From: Carposina sasakii
Lineage: Eukaryota; Arthropoda; Insecta; Lepidoptera; Carposinidae
Length of the DNA stretch: 64,000 bases
Direction: 5' to 3'
Assembly (NCBI GenBank): GCA_014607495.2
Contig: CP053168.1
Coordinates: forward strand, 620,001 to 684,000
Positions 22,367 to 35,310 of this stretch are shown one piece after another. Made by a program: the position numbers and the translations under genes. Each line of letters starts with the position of its first letter. Position 1 is the first letter of the stretch. Below the pieces are notes generated by a model. That model was not told the origin of the DNA and ran no database searches. It was given only the letters and a program-made list of their open reading frames with translations.

Positions 22367-22566
22367 TTGCCCGCGACTCCGGCCGCGTGGACTGCAGAAA
22401 AAAGTAAATGTCGAAATTTTATTATCCGGGATAAAAAAAATAGCCTAGGTATGTGTTAATCCAGGGTGTCGGCTAACTCCATACCAAATTTTATTAAAAT
22501 CGCTCAAGCTGTTTAAGCGTGAAGAAGTAACAAACACACACTCACAAACTTTCGCCTTTATAATAT
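22367..22566 (+). repeat. RTE-like dispersed repeat C, variant
   Basis: Starts CTAGCTGTTGCCCGCGACTC and ends with TTTCGCCTTTATAATATTA. Confidence 0.75.
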
Positions 22567-25032
22567 TATTTATTTATTTAATAACTAATAATAATAGATA
22601 GTGTGATTATTCGAAAAATAAATAGGTGCCTTATGGGATGGATTAACATAATCGGGTGTATCACATAGCCTCAATGAAGATGACGAATATAGATTTCGTT
22701 GCGCTAAAGTATTCACCAGCAGCTTTTAAGGGTCGATGCAGCTCAGTTAGGTAGGTCCCTTAAGAAAACCATTAAAGGAGTCGGAACTCTTTTATATGGA
22801 GCCTGGCTAGCTTAGGTAGCCATACATATAGGTAGATAGTGGGTAGATAGACATGATATATTAAATCAAATGAAATACATAATTAAAAATCGTTTATTTA
22901 TTTTTCAGATTGGATCCATTCATCACATTTCGAAATTCCAGTAGAAGGTCGATGTGCGTTACTTAAATTTCAATGTGCTTATACACAAAGTTCACACGTC
23001 ACTAATCAATTAAATTATTAGACAATGTACGTACAGCATACAACGGGTTAGTTTTCATTTAAAATCTATCCGCTTTTCATCAATTCATTCATAAAGCTAG
23101 TGTAACTTGTGGCGTTGCGTTTATGGTGACTTCATCCTACCTCTGCTTTGCTCATCCTAGGGAAACAGGACTAGTTACCTAAACATACGAGAAACCGATT
23201 ATTAGGTACAAGGTTCCTACAGAAAACATTTAAGGCTTATGCCGGCGCCAGACATAGCCTCAAAGATTTCCACACTTCTTTGAATACTTTGCAAAGCATT
23301 GAAAAATGCATTTGAACACATATTGACGCAACCTGCCAGACATGCTTCGCAAAGACTTTTCTCCGCAGTACGCTGGTAGACAACAAATAAGATGGACGAC
23401 GATTTTGTGGACGCAGTGTGTCTATCTTTATGTCTACTTATATTATTTATGTGCATGTAATTATTTTTTACGTGTGCAATAAAATTTAAGGAAACGTCCG
23501 AGAAGGAGGCGCGAATGGATGTATGAAATGTACCGTAATAAAACAAGGGACCTATGTATATTTCATGAATTTTAACTACTATTTCAATACAGTCTCACAC
23601 GACCGTTTAGCTCAGTAATGCTCACGCAACTGGACTTTGCGCAAGTGTGGCAGGCTACACAAACATTTGAACACATACGACTTTGAACGCTTTGATGTGT
23701 GCTAAAAAACCGACACCGCATGGCAAAGTGCAAATCTTTGTCCCAACTTTGGACACATATTCAAAGTCTCGTGCCACACATGGCAATCAAACAAGTGTTC
23801 AATCAAGTGAAGCTGTATCTGGCGCCAGCTTTACTTCAAAAATATCTTAATGTATTTAATTTCTCAAATACATTTTGCTGCCAAACGTCTTGTTTAACAG
23901 TGACAAGTTGCTAGCTTATCGCTTGAGAGTGCTCGAGTTCCTTAGCCGACTCTTACGATATTCACGGAAGGAGACGCAGCTGATGTCTTCCAATGAAGAC
24001 ATCCGCATCAGCACAAGAAAATCTAAATTACCGTCGTTAAAATAGGAACATACTCGTAACGAAGGAATATACAAGCACGAACTTATTAAAGCCTTTTTAA
24101 TAACTTAATTGATAAAGAAAGTGTTCTTTATGCAATAGCAAAAAACTGAGAAAATTTCAGTTTTATAATTGCTAGTAAAAAAAATTCTTGACGGTCTGAT
24201 GATTTGGTGTCAAGGTCTGCCTCCCCTAACCTAACGTACGATGCGCAACTACGTTTTTATAAGCCACGTGGTGTACACAATGCTGTGATGTGTACTAACG
24301 ATTAAAATTATAGTGATCAAATTATAATTAAAATTTCACAAGAACATTTGATATGAAAAGTAGTTTTTTGCAAGGCTCTTAATTGCTTTATAAATGTAAT
24401 TAGTGTTTAGCTACAAGAGATCCTTAAAAAATTAAAAAGTCAATCTTGTACACCTACTCATCTCTCTGAACTCTTAGCAAGCTCATATAACAAAAAGAAG
24501 TTCTTATAATGTATTTATATAAATGATAACGTCCTGAATCCCGTCTCAGTCTCACTTCCCATAACAAAGCGATGGCAAACAACGTGGTTTATGGGCGCGA
24601 CCTTGTCCTTGAATATGAATAGTTTGGGCTCGTAGTAAAATATGTCGTTAGCATGTATACTTTTAATTAAATTATAATATTGATGTGCTCGCTTTTCGGT
24701 GCCCAATGAGTTGAGGTTTGTCTTTGATCTTGACACTCGTTCCTGCAAACTAAACTTGAAAATCGTTAGTAGGTAAATAATGGTTAAATAAATAAAAGTA
24801 TAGCGTTATCTGTGTGATTAGGAAGTAAAACGATGACATGACAAACGAATATAGATGGGTAATTGAGTTTAAATATACAATTCCATTATTATAAAGTCAT
24901 TGCTGTGTAACGGAAAAAAGCTGTTGTCTTATCTACTTTGTCTATTACATGGGTTACTTATTAAGTAGGTATCTATATTTCTTGTCCACAGCGTTTCTAT
25001 GCATGAATAAATGAAATTATTCGAATTCATAA
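22567..25032. other. Intergenic sequence, mostly unassigned
   Basis: A repeat V fragment lies at about 23908-24015 (TGACAAGTTGCTAGCTTATC). No conserved exon was recognised. A 109-aa minus-strand frame at 23217-23546 has no recognisable domain. Confidence 0.35.
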
Positions 25033-25140
25033 CAAATGTTCGGTGAACATTATGCGCCATTAAAATGTTCGGTGAACATGCGCCATTAAAATGTTTGGTG
25101 AACACAGGATGAACATTATGCGCCATTAAAATGTTCCATC
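25033..25140. repeat. Short tandem repeat (ATGTTCGGTGAACAT unit)
   Basis: Three imperfect copies of a 29-44 bp unit combine the palindrome ATGTTCGGTGAACAT with GCGCCATTAAA. Confidence 0.8.
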
Positions 25141-25145
25141 CACAT

Positions 25146-25458
25146 TTATTAACATACTAGTGGATGCCCGCAACTCCGTCCGCGTGGACTACAAATTTTT
25201 TTTTTCCAAATTATCCGGGATAAAAAGTAGCCTATATTTTAAGTGGGACCTGTCACAATATATTCCTGAAAACTGCATCGAAATCGGTTCAGCCGTTTTT
25301 GAGATTAGCGTGCACAAACGCACAGACAAACAGACAAAAATTTCAAAAGTCATTCTTTTGGGTACTACTGCGTTGATAAAAGGTCTCCTGTAATATTTTT
25401 TCTCATGTATCTTCCATGTACAGACAGCGATCCGTTACATTTTTATTATATGTATAGA
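25146..25458 (+). repeat. RTE-like dispersed repeat C, near full length
   Basis: From ACTAGTGGATGCCCGCAACT to TTACATTTTTATTATATGTA, in sense orientation. Confidence 0.8.
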
Positions 25459-25839
25459 TTACAAAGATGAAACACAAAAACGATTTATTTAACAAAATCA
25501 ATAAATGTTACAAAAGAATTTAAGTGAAAGCTTGGAATGTATAAAAGTTAAAATTTAATGCAGCAGAACTTTCACGTGCCACTAACACACATTGGCATGG
25601 TTATGATGAGTGGTTATTGGTAAATAAACAGAATCATCAAATCGTGGGACAGTTCACTTTGTATGTGGAAAGTTATGAACTTGACATTGAAATAAAATCA
25701 TTATTTTTAGATGCCTACTAACAACTGATTCATCAGATTTTTACGATTTAAATATTAGTCTTTAGCAATATTAATTTTGAAACAAGACCAACCCTAAAAT
25801 AATATAAAGAGGGTAGAAAAAACATTATATTTATAGATA

Positions 25840-26192
25840 TACAGGCTGTTTTTTCGTTGCCACCCTTAACGAAGGATAAGTACTTTATATCAAATAAAGT
25901 AAATTTATGCCAAAAAATGCGATGTAAATTTTTTTGTTTTTTTTTTAATTACTTGATCGGGCGAAATTTATAGTGTCCATTTATGGACAGATATTATTTC
26001 TCGTGAAAAAATCTTGCTACGCGCGTCTATGTGCATTTATGCAGAAAAACGCAGTCTATTTACTCAACTTTGGACCCTAATATCTTGGGAACCAGACACT
26101 TACCAGGTATGCTTCCATGGAGAACAATGATCGTGATGATGAGGAGATTCCGTAGTATTCGGGAACGTTGACGACCAAAAAAACATCCTGTA
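25840..26192 (+). mobile_element. TIR element family E, copy 3
   Basis: Ends TACAGGCTGTTTTTTCGTTG and CAAAAAAACATCCTGTA. It lies 98 bp from a further copy in the same orientation. Confidence 0.75.
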
Positions 26193-26290
26193 GATATAAT
26201 AATTATATATAAATAGTAGTATAACTAAATTACGTAATTATGTTTTATAATTGTGCTCTGCCTGCCCCTTAGGGGATGGAAGCGTGATTA

Positions 26291-26673
26291 TACAGGATGT
26301 TTTTTCGATGCCACCATTAACGAAGGGCGAATATACATCAAATAAAGTAAGTTTATGCCAAAAAAAATGCGGGCGAACGATGCAAATTTTTTGTAAAAAA
26401 AAAATTGTATTACTTGATCGGGCGAAATTTATAGTGTCCAGTGTTTATGCTAGTTTTTTCATAGACAGATATTAATTATTTCTCGTGAAAAAATCTTACT
26501 ACACGCGTCAATGTGTATTTATGCAGAAAAACGCAGTCTATTTACTCAACTTTGAACCCTAATATTTTGGAATCCAGACACTTCCCACGTATGCTTCCAT
26601 GGAGAAAAATGATCGTGATGATAAGGAGATTCCGTAGTTTTCAGGAACGTTGACGACCAAAAATCATCCTGTA
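26291..26673 (+). mobile_element. TIR element family E, copy 4
   Basis: Starts TACAGGATGTTTTTTCGATG and ends AAAAATCATCCTGTA, with TA borders. Confidence 0.75.
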
Positions 26674-26969
26674 TGTATTTTATAAAATAAAATTACAAAA
26701 ATTATCCTACGCGTTATATTTTATGAACGATTCACATCGCTTCTTAATCGTCAATAAGTCATTGTTAATACAATATACATTTAGTTATTTTACTTTGTCA
26801 CAATATGATTGTAGTTAAGCAGAAGTAGTTGACAGTAAAAAAACAAATACATATGTATAAGGGAAGTTCTAAGCACGTATAATATTGCTGGACTACATAT
26901 TTGAAAATATAGATAAATAAGTGTCAAATCATAAATGTATAAATAGAATACCAAAGCAAGTAGAAATAA

Positions 26970-27525
26970 AGGTGCACTCACACACATCAGTCACCGTCAA
27001 GTCACGTCACCGGACAGGGTTTTAATAAAAAATGTGTCTATACTGCTAGTATGACTTTGTTCCCACACGTCAGTCACCGGCACGTAACCCATCAGTCACG
27101 TCACCGGTCAGGCACGTCAAATAATGTTTACATACAAGTGTCATACTTTTATCCCCACACACCCGGGACCGTCACGTCTCATTTCAGTCAGCGTCGTGCT
27201 ACCGTCATTGCTACACGTGTGTTGTCAGTGTCACAAAAATGGACGTAGAAAAGTTGATAGAGGCTGTGAGAAATTATGAATGTTTGTACCCATTAGTCAA
27301 ACGTGGCATTTTATCCGCCAGGGCAGTATCTGTTCTATAGCGTGACACACACCTAATCACAGACCAACCTGTAACGTGACTGATGTATGTGTACAATGCT
27401 TCAGTCAAACCGGCGACGTGACTGACGAACGACATGACGGTGACTGGTGTTTGTGGATGCGTACACAAACCGTCACCGATCAGTCATCGGTGACTTGACG
27501 GTGACTGATGTGTGTGAGTGCACCT
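26970..27525. mobile_element. PIF/Harbinger-like element with MADF start, TAA duplication
   Basis: TIRs of about 36 bp begin AGGTGCACTCACACACATCA and are flanked by TAA (26967-26969 and 27526-27528). Inside, a short ORF at 27239-27340 opens MDVEKLIEAVRNYECLYP, which matches the start of a MADF DNA-binding domain, and stops after 33 codons. Harbinger elements often carry a MADF/Myb-like second gene, so this looks like an internally deleted derivative. Confidence 0.8.
27239..27340 (+). pseudogene. Truncated MADF-domain ORF of a Harbinger element
   Basis: 33 codons from ATG to TAG. The first 18 residues fit the first helix of MADF domains, and the remainder does not continue the domain. Confidence 0.6.
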
Positions 27526-29148
27526 TAACTCACTTTGGGGTCCAGCGCGGCGAGTACCGCAACGCCTGACAGCTGTTGCAATTCAAATCATAACGGTTAA
27601 ATTTCTCAAGTCGCCGCGATGATTCATCTTTCCGCTTCACGTTCTTTTGTAATACAATCGTAGGTATGGCAAAGGCAAATGTGTACGGTTTATTTACGAT
27701 AACTACACGCCCAGAGATAGGATGTCAAGTTCGTTGGTTTCAAGTAACTTTATTGCGGAGCTATTTAAGAGTTGAATGCACGTTTTAAAATTATAACTGA
27801 TGCGGTCATTATTATACTTGCTTGCAGTCCCTGGAAAATTAAAATCATTTATTTTATAATACGACATGATACTCACAGACAGAATATATATGAAACTACA
27901 TACATATAATATCTTGTTATTTGTCTCACCTTCTCCGTTTCTAAGAACTTTTACAGAATGCAGAGTTCGAAAATGTTTATATCCCTGTACTTATCTATCA
28001 GTTAACTATCAGGTTCCGTTAGATACTAGGTACTAGTAAAGTTCTAATTGGTCATTAAGTACAACGAACTACTAATGAATAACTGTAACTTGATAACTAA
28101 ACGAATAGTAAAATACGTAAAGATAAACATTAAGCGCGAAATAAACTCATGCATGACCACATTTCAAAGTTAATCAGAAAATTTATATCGCCATTAAAAG
28201 CTCGATAACCGGCTAAATTGCTCAGTTTCAAGGGTAGAAGGAACTAACAGACCGTGGAGATTGAGTTGATCTATTGGCGTTGTAATCATTCCAGTCTAGA
28301 CTCCTAACTAGCTCTATGTCAATACGGAATATTACATAAAGTACTCAAATATATTAGTATAATTACGCACATTAATTACTATAAGTAAAGAAATTACAAA
28401 ATTAATTTTTATTTATACAAATTAAGCATTATCAATGCGCACCATCGGTAGAATAAGGGCCCAATTGTCAAAAATTGAAAGTATGCAGAAATGCTTCAAA
28501 ATTGCTTTCAGAATCTTTAAATGCCTCTCCTGTAAAAACTGCAATTGTGCCTTGCCCTACTAAAGGTGCGTTAGTTTTCAAACAAAAATAAAGTTGATAG
28601 TTTTAACTAACAATAAAAAATCGTAGATATAAAGCATCATCATTCATAATCCAAGGTGTCATTCAGCAGCCAACCTTTGACTTACGAATAATTCAGCTTC
28701 GGCGATATAAAGATTTAGGGAGGTTATCTGAAACTTTTTCATAAGTAATCAAACTAACTTGTTTTAAAAATTAAATCTAAGTATATTTGATCGATGATTG
28801 TATTACGCGTACGCCCATGAAACAAGGCAAATAGCAGAAGTATAACTATGTAAAATTTCGTAATTATTCACCAAACTGAAATAATTGATAAATCAATAAT
28901 TTTATAAGTGATAATACGTACCTAAGTAGTTTATTTTTTAAGCGCGTTTTATGATACCACATTCCATATAAAATGTCCTCACTACTTTGAAATTTTAAAG
29001 CTCTTTTACTGAAATCCATTCACAAAACCGTCAAAGAGTCTTAAGAACCTTCGTAGGTAGGTACCTAGCCCAGTATATACAGTATATAAATAGAATAAAA
29101 CATGATCTGGGTACCATATATTTTTCTAAATCAAGCAAATACTATATA
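27526..29148. other. AT-rich intergenic sequence
   Basis: I see no gene, repeat family or structured element here. Confidence 0.4.
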
Positions 29149-29418
29149 CAGTATGTAACAAAAAGGGTATGTTAAGCGAAAAGCTATGTAAATAGCCCAC
29201 TATAGAGAACCTATCCATAAAATTTGAGACCCGAAATCACATGTTTATTTTTCCCGATAGTATGGAGAAGTATGGAGAATTTTTAAATATCTCAGAAATT
29301 TTCATTCAATCTTGAAAAATAAAAATGTGATTTCGAGTCTCAAATTTTGTAGCTAGGTTCTCTATAGTGGGCTATTTACATAGCTTTTCGCTTAACATAC
29401 CTTTTTTGTTACACTCTG
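29149..29418. mobile_element. Long foldback element, copy 2
   Basis: Matches 16751-17013 including GGGTATGTTAAGCGAAAAGC and the opposite arm. TA borders both ends. Confidence 0.8.
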
Positions 29419-29814
29419 TATAATACCTACTCATCTGTATTCAAAAAACGGCGGGCGGCGTCGTTTGTTCATAAAAATCTTTAATACATACATAGGTACA
29501 CACTTAAAATATACAAATAATTTTATTGTATCACTCTAGAAAGTAATTATAGTAGTAAATCTGACCTCAAGCAAGACATTAATTATAAATCACATAGGTA
29601 AGTACCAACTATATTTAATTAAAAATTATACTCTTGATCACAATAAATAAACCTACCTATATCGGCAAATATCGAAAGCGTGCATGATGTGATCATTGAT
29701 CTTGGTGACCTTACCATTTACTAGAGCTTGTTATTAGAAGGGAAACTAGAAAACAGCTGTTTGTGACTTGCGTTGTTTTGTAGGTGATATTTTTTTTTTT
29801 TGTTTAGCTTATCC

Positions 29815-30232
29815 CGAAGGAATATCTCTTCATGGGCGCATGTAAGTTGTTTCTGCAATAATTTTTCATTTTGACTAACTTTACACTTGTTCTTGAGGAT
29901 TTTCCCGACGTTTCCATTCATCATCATTGTCATTCATCATAAATTTAGAATACATTTTACTAAACAATGATTAGGCTGTATGGGCTTAGTTCCCCTTGCC
30001 TTTCCTTCGGGATAAACTAAACAAAAAAAAAATTATCCCGAAGGAAAGGCAAGGGGAACTAAGCCCATACAGCCATTGTCTTAAGTAAAATGAATTCTGA
30101 ATTTATGATGGATGATAATGATGATGAATGGAAACGTCAGGAAAATCCTCAAGAACGAGTGTAAAATTAATGAAAATCAAAAATAATTGCAGAAACAACT
30201 TGCATAAGCCCATGAAGAGATCGTGTTCCGAC
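29815..30232. repeat. Large inverted repeat (arms about 200 bp, loop 18 bp)
   Basis: The left arm 29815-30014 and right arm 30033-30232 are inverse copies. For example CTATGG-type TTAGTTCCCCTTGCCTTTCC pairs with GGAAAGGCAAGGGGAACTAA. The right arm continues (30233-30430) into sequence that matches 55605-55975. Confidence 0.9.
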
Positions 30233-30440
30233 TAAAGTTTTACTCAGCTTACCTGCGTATAAAACCATGCACACGCACTAGATTCACATCACAAGTAATC
30301 AAAATATAACTTATCTATCTACCAGAAAACATCACTTTACGGACACATGCAAGCCATTTACAAATAATTTTTGATTTTCACAAGAAAATTACACCCACTC
30401 CCTCAGCTTTTCCCGCCGAATCCTTGTAGGTGATAGGTTT
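30233..30440 (+). repeat. Repeat O, distal part copy 1
   Basis: CGCACTAGATTCACATCACA and AAGAAAATTACACCC are shared with 55790-55975. Confidence 0.7.
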
Positions 30441-30694
30441 TAAAGGTAGGTGTGTGATTTTTACTTTTAATTGTAACTTTCGGGTCAATACGACGAAGCT
30501 ACTTTTTTATTTAGGTAGGTAGAGGTGTGCGATTTTTACTTTTAATTCTAACTTTCCAGATTCGGGTCAAAAGGACGTAACTACTTTTATTTAAGTAGGT
30601 AGGTAGATACCTACGTACCTACATGAAAGTTTTTAACACTCTTTACATTTAGGCCGAATGGAGCTTAATTTTTTATAAAATTATTAATAAAGAA

Positions 30695-30770
30695 ATGGAA
30701 AAAAATCCTCACCCGGGTGGGAATCGGTCCCATATGCCGTTATTCCAGTAAAACTACGCACCTATCAGTA
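30695..30770 (-). mobile_element. tRNA-like SINE fragment
   Basis: The minus strand carries GGGACCGATTCCCACCCGGG, a B-box-like block. No full tRNA fold is possible. Confidence 0.4.
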
Positions 30771-31484
30771 CGTATAAGTATTTTCTCTGTAAGTGGGTAA
30801 AAATAATAATGTCGTGCCCACAACAGTGTCTATTTGTATTAACGGTAATATCCCCGGCAACAATGTACCTAGAGAAGCAATAGCGGCCGATAAACATATA
30901 GTTATCGGCCATTTTAATTTTGAGGAGATACAAAGGGCAAAGGATAATGCAGAGGTACAACCAAATAGGTATTTACCTCTGAAGCAGTGGTTCCGTTAAC
31001 AAAAAGCCGTTACAGGAATAAAGATATTCTAAATAAAATTTTATATTATAGCTACATAGTAGGTTTGGTTGGCACCTTCCTATACATCTGTTACGATTTA
31101 CAAAACCGGTCTCGGTCGACCATTTAAACTCGTTCCGAGGTTTACCTACAATCCGAATCTTCGAAATTAGTCAAACTTTCTACCTACCTACTTATTATCA
31201 GTCATATTCGATTAATTAATAATCAAAACCAGTTTCCAAACCCACGTTACAAATATATCTACATGTCAATGTGCAATAAACTGCATTTTACGAGTACAGG
31301 TTACACAGTAATAGCTTTATTATTTGCAAAGCTTTGTTACCAAAGTTACTGATAAAAATTCAAAGTACCCGCAAATTACTGTGAAAACGCTTCGCAGGTA
31401 AACGTATCCAAGATTTACCTGATCTGGCCACGTGCACGTTTCAAGAAACCAGTCGTGGAATCCGCTAGTGGAGTGGCCTGCACA

Positions 31485-32010
31485 CATGCGCGTTGGCCCC
31501 AAGCAGGCCGGGATTGGTGCAATTTGATAGGAAACACAACAGTTACACCGAATCACGTCCTAAACATGGCCAACGCTGTGAACGACCGGCCGTAACGGGA
31601 CTTCGCCCGCGGATGCTGAGACTAGCGGTCTTCGACGGCCCGTTTGGATAGGCCGGGACTGGTGCAATATCGCACACAAACCGAATATAGCGCCAGTCAC
31701 TGCCCAGCCACCCGGGCCTCCCGGACAAAGGACCACGCAGACGCCTTCTCTCTTCACGCCGGCTGCTGCAAATTGTTGGGCTTCCAAGTCTGTACACGCA
31801 CTAGAGTTCAACAAGGATAACAAAACGCGCGCAATTCGCGAAACTCGAGAGATGAGCTTGGTGGTACAACGCGTACTCCACGCTCAACGGTCGGCGCCGG
31901 AGTGCGACGGTGCGGGGCAAGCGGCGGCCGCGCGCGCAGCTGTCGCCCCCCGCCCGCCACGCACTTCCACCCCCCCTGTCGGCCCATCGTTCTGGGAAGT
32001 GGTTCCTGAA
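31485..32010. other. GC-rich island in AT-rich desert
   Basis: This stretch is rich in CG and CCC/GGG runs, unlike its flanks. It contains a direct repeat AGGCCGGGATTGGTGCAAT / AGGCCGGGACTGGTGCAAT about 140 bp apart. Several overlapping frames are open on both strands, as GC-rich DNA tends to give, and no domain was recognised. It could be a promoter or a first exon. Confidence 0.35.
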
Positions 32011-34798
32011 CTTCCCAGCAATGTTGTCACAATAAAAAGTTTGCCCGAAACGTGGGAATCGTCGATCGTAATATACCTATGAAAGTTGTAATCCTTGACA
32101 TCGTCTTGCATACTACGTGTCATGCGTTACATACGCGTAAACTGACATGAATGACGTGTTTATTCAAGCTTATTTATGTTATCTTATTTACAACTAATCA
32201 TACAGCTGTCTACTTTTTATTTATTTTGTAAGTACTTATAACTGTTTTGGGAACGGCCGCAATTAGGTATATTACTGGATCTCGAATCCTGATTAATAAC
32301 ATGTTATAATGTGAATCTAGGTTCTTATACCTGTGCATATAATAATATATTTTGTTAGTAGGTATAATCGTGTACGACATTATTTATTTCTGAAATTAAA
32401 TAGGTATACCATATTTATTACACTTATAGGGGATTTAATTATTAATGCAAGAACCCTGCAGTATTCGACTTTCAAACCGTTCATCCCGCCACTACCTGCG
32501 CGAGCGCTGACATTCGGCATTTTTCTCATGTAGAAATGAAATTCAAAGGGGGTGATTTAAATTAACACGTAACAACGTGGTATTAATTTGGATTTATTGA
32601 TTAATCTATGAGAAGGTTCCTAAGTAGAAACCTAAATATTAACTACCCAAATTAAGTTAAGATTAAGATAAGTAGGTACTTCAGGTAAAATAGTTAAGTC
32701 GAAATTTTTCATATTCCTGACTTATTATAATTTTTGAATATTTTACAGAGATATTAAAGTATTCTATGAAATGCCACACGTTCTCTGTTTTGTTTTAAAA
32801 ATAGCAGTAAACAGGCTGTTTTTTTTTAATATTTTTTGTGTATTTCATTTTGAAATCAATATAATGAATAATAATGTAAAGTAATAATGTTAGTAGGTAT
32901 ATTAATATTTTCAGGAATGATTCTTTTTTACTTACCTATTTTAAAAATACCACGCAAGTCCAATTTTTGACACCTTAATATACCCAACGTTTACCTGAAC
33001 CATTTTAATCTCTTCCTTTGAACTCAAATAGATACCTTTTTTCTAAATCTCTTTTAACATAGGTAGGTAAGTACAATAGATAAGAACAATTGCAGCCAGG
33101 TAGACATTTCCTTTTTCTAGAATATGGCAAAATTGTTAATATTTTCAACAAAGCTTCGCATAGATACATTCAAAAGACTTTGCCGCCGAAATCGAACTAA
33201 ATTTCGTTCAGCCTAGAACAAAAGGAAACCTTTGCAAATTTTTACAATACAACAAACAATCTAAATACCGCTTTAGTAAGCTTGAGTTAAAATTCAAAGT
33301 TGTCTTATAACTTAAGTATGTATTAGTAAATCGTAGCCTCGAAGGTGATTCGGGGAACACATAAAACGTTCATTCCATTGAAATTTTTGCACACAGCTCG
33401 TGAAGTCAGTATTGTTATAAATAACATAATGCCAATGGATAACTGACTATTTTGTTAGATTCCATTATAATAGCTTACTTAATAAGTTCGTACTATGTTC
33501 GGCTCAAAATTTTAAAATTAAATAATAAATGAAGGCCAAACTAAAACTAAGAGCTTTGTTGAATAAACCCTGATATTAGGTATAACAATAAAATTCATTA
33601 CTAAGCGATTTTATATAAGAAACAGACTACCTATTATTAAGTACTTATCTACTATTTACATTTTATATGTATTTCTTATCCTATCTATTAGTAGTCATGT
33701 ACCCATATACGTATCAATTATAAGTAATTTCTCCAAACCACAAAAGAAAAAAACAGAAAATTGCGTGAACAAATTCAATAAAAAAATTGTTTCCCAGTAC
33801 TTCAAAAATATAGCAGATGATTCTCCATATACGGTAGATACCATGCGTAGAATCTCGCGTAACCAGCTTTTACCGTAAGCACTGGATGACTCAAGTGCAA
33901 ATATAATATTACTAATCTGTACTTTTATATTAGTTAATAAATTAATACCTACTATAGTCACATAAATTATTTTTGAATAACACTATGTATTCACTGAATA
34001 TTTATTTTAGAAAATTCAAACAGCCAAACTGGCTATGGTAATCGCCTATGATTTAAAAAAATAATAATATTAAGCACTCCCTTTAGACAGTTTACGATAA
34101 TTAAATACATATTATAAAACCCCTGTAGCCTAATTAATAAACTTTATTCAATGAAAAATAACAATTAATTGTGTTTAGGTATACTTACTTTATGTTTTTC
34201 TGTTTGCTGGAATAAATTTCTTTACGGAAAAAACTCGCCTTTGTGCGTGAGGGTTGTCACTATATTATTCAATGTTTGTGTGTAAAAGATTTTTTTGCAG
34301 TAATTAACTATTTTAGCTAGCTGGTGTTATGAGCCGGTTTCGTAAGACAGAAATAATTGTTTAAAGAAAACCCTCGTTTCCTTAAAAGCCCGAAAGTACG
34401 AAAATCAAATTAGCGTGTCTACCAATGCCATTTACCTATTTAGAAATTGACAATCAAATCGTGTCGCTAGATCGCATTTTAGCCGGCAGGATGTTTAGAC
34501 TAGCATATCTTGCTGATTGAGCGACTACCGCACAGCTCGTGGCCCACGCCCTGACGTAGCTTCGTAATCAGTCTTTGGTACATAAGGTGTTATTAAAATA
34601 CTTGATCAAATTGATATGTACAAATTTTATCTACAGAAACTAAGCACTCGTTATACTAGGAGCAACTATTTTAATAACGAAAAACTTTTTAGGCCTTTTA
34701 ATTTTTTGTAGTAAATGGATGATATCTGTAAATAGGAACTTGAGGAATGACTACGTTAAATAACTATGAAAAAGATAATTTAATGTTAATTAAATCCC
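32011..34798. other. AT-rich intergenic sequence
   Basis: 2.8 kb without any gene or repeat I can name. Confidence 0.4.
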
Positions 34799-34970
34799 GG
34801 GTCGGTTCATATCTGACGGAAGATGCGTCGAGCGAATCTCCAAGTACAGGCAAACGTACGCTCGACGCACTAACGTATCATCGGTTGGTGAACGGTCGAG
34901 TGTTTTTCTATACATTTTGTCTGTTCTGGCGTTACGCGACGGATGTTCCGTCAGATACGAACCGACCCTA
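34799..34970. mobile_element. 172-bp TIR element
   Basis: GGGTCGGTTCATATCTGACG at the left pairs with the complement of CGTCAGATACGAACCGACCC at the right. The target duplication is unclear. Confidence 0.7.
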
Positions 34971-35204
34971 AATTATGTGTCGTCTAAAAATTATCTACAT
35001 CTTTCCTCCTTGCAAAAAAACTAATGAAGATCTAACGGAAAGTTGGTCATTCCTCTTCTTTGACTGCACAGATGGCCGGATTAGATTGAACAGTTTAAAT
35101 TACGTACAAGCAGAAGCACAAAAACATCCGTCATTAGTTACCCAGCCAGTACCTCTTCATATGGGAGACTTAAATTCAAATTTAGATTATTTTTTGCCGC
35201 AATA

Positions 35205-35310
35205 AGGACAGGAAACATGCGCACCTGATGGTAAATGGCTACCCCCACCCTACAACACCTGCGCCTGCGCAGACGGGTTGCCCTGCCGATGCATAGTGAC
35301 CTAATGATTA
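35205..35310. repeat. Lepidopteran-type dispersed repeat fragment
   Basis: GCGCACCTGATGGTAAATGG and CAGACGGGTTGCCCTGCCGA have the form of a widespread short repeat. This is the only copy seen in the window. Confidence 0.4.

Noticed and set aside
23217..23546. 109-codon minus-strand frame
   Set aside because: No domain, no start context of note and no neighbouring exons; expected by chance in a window this size.
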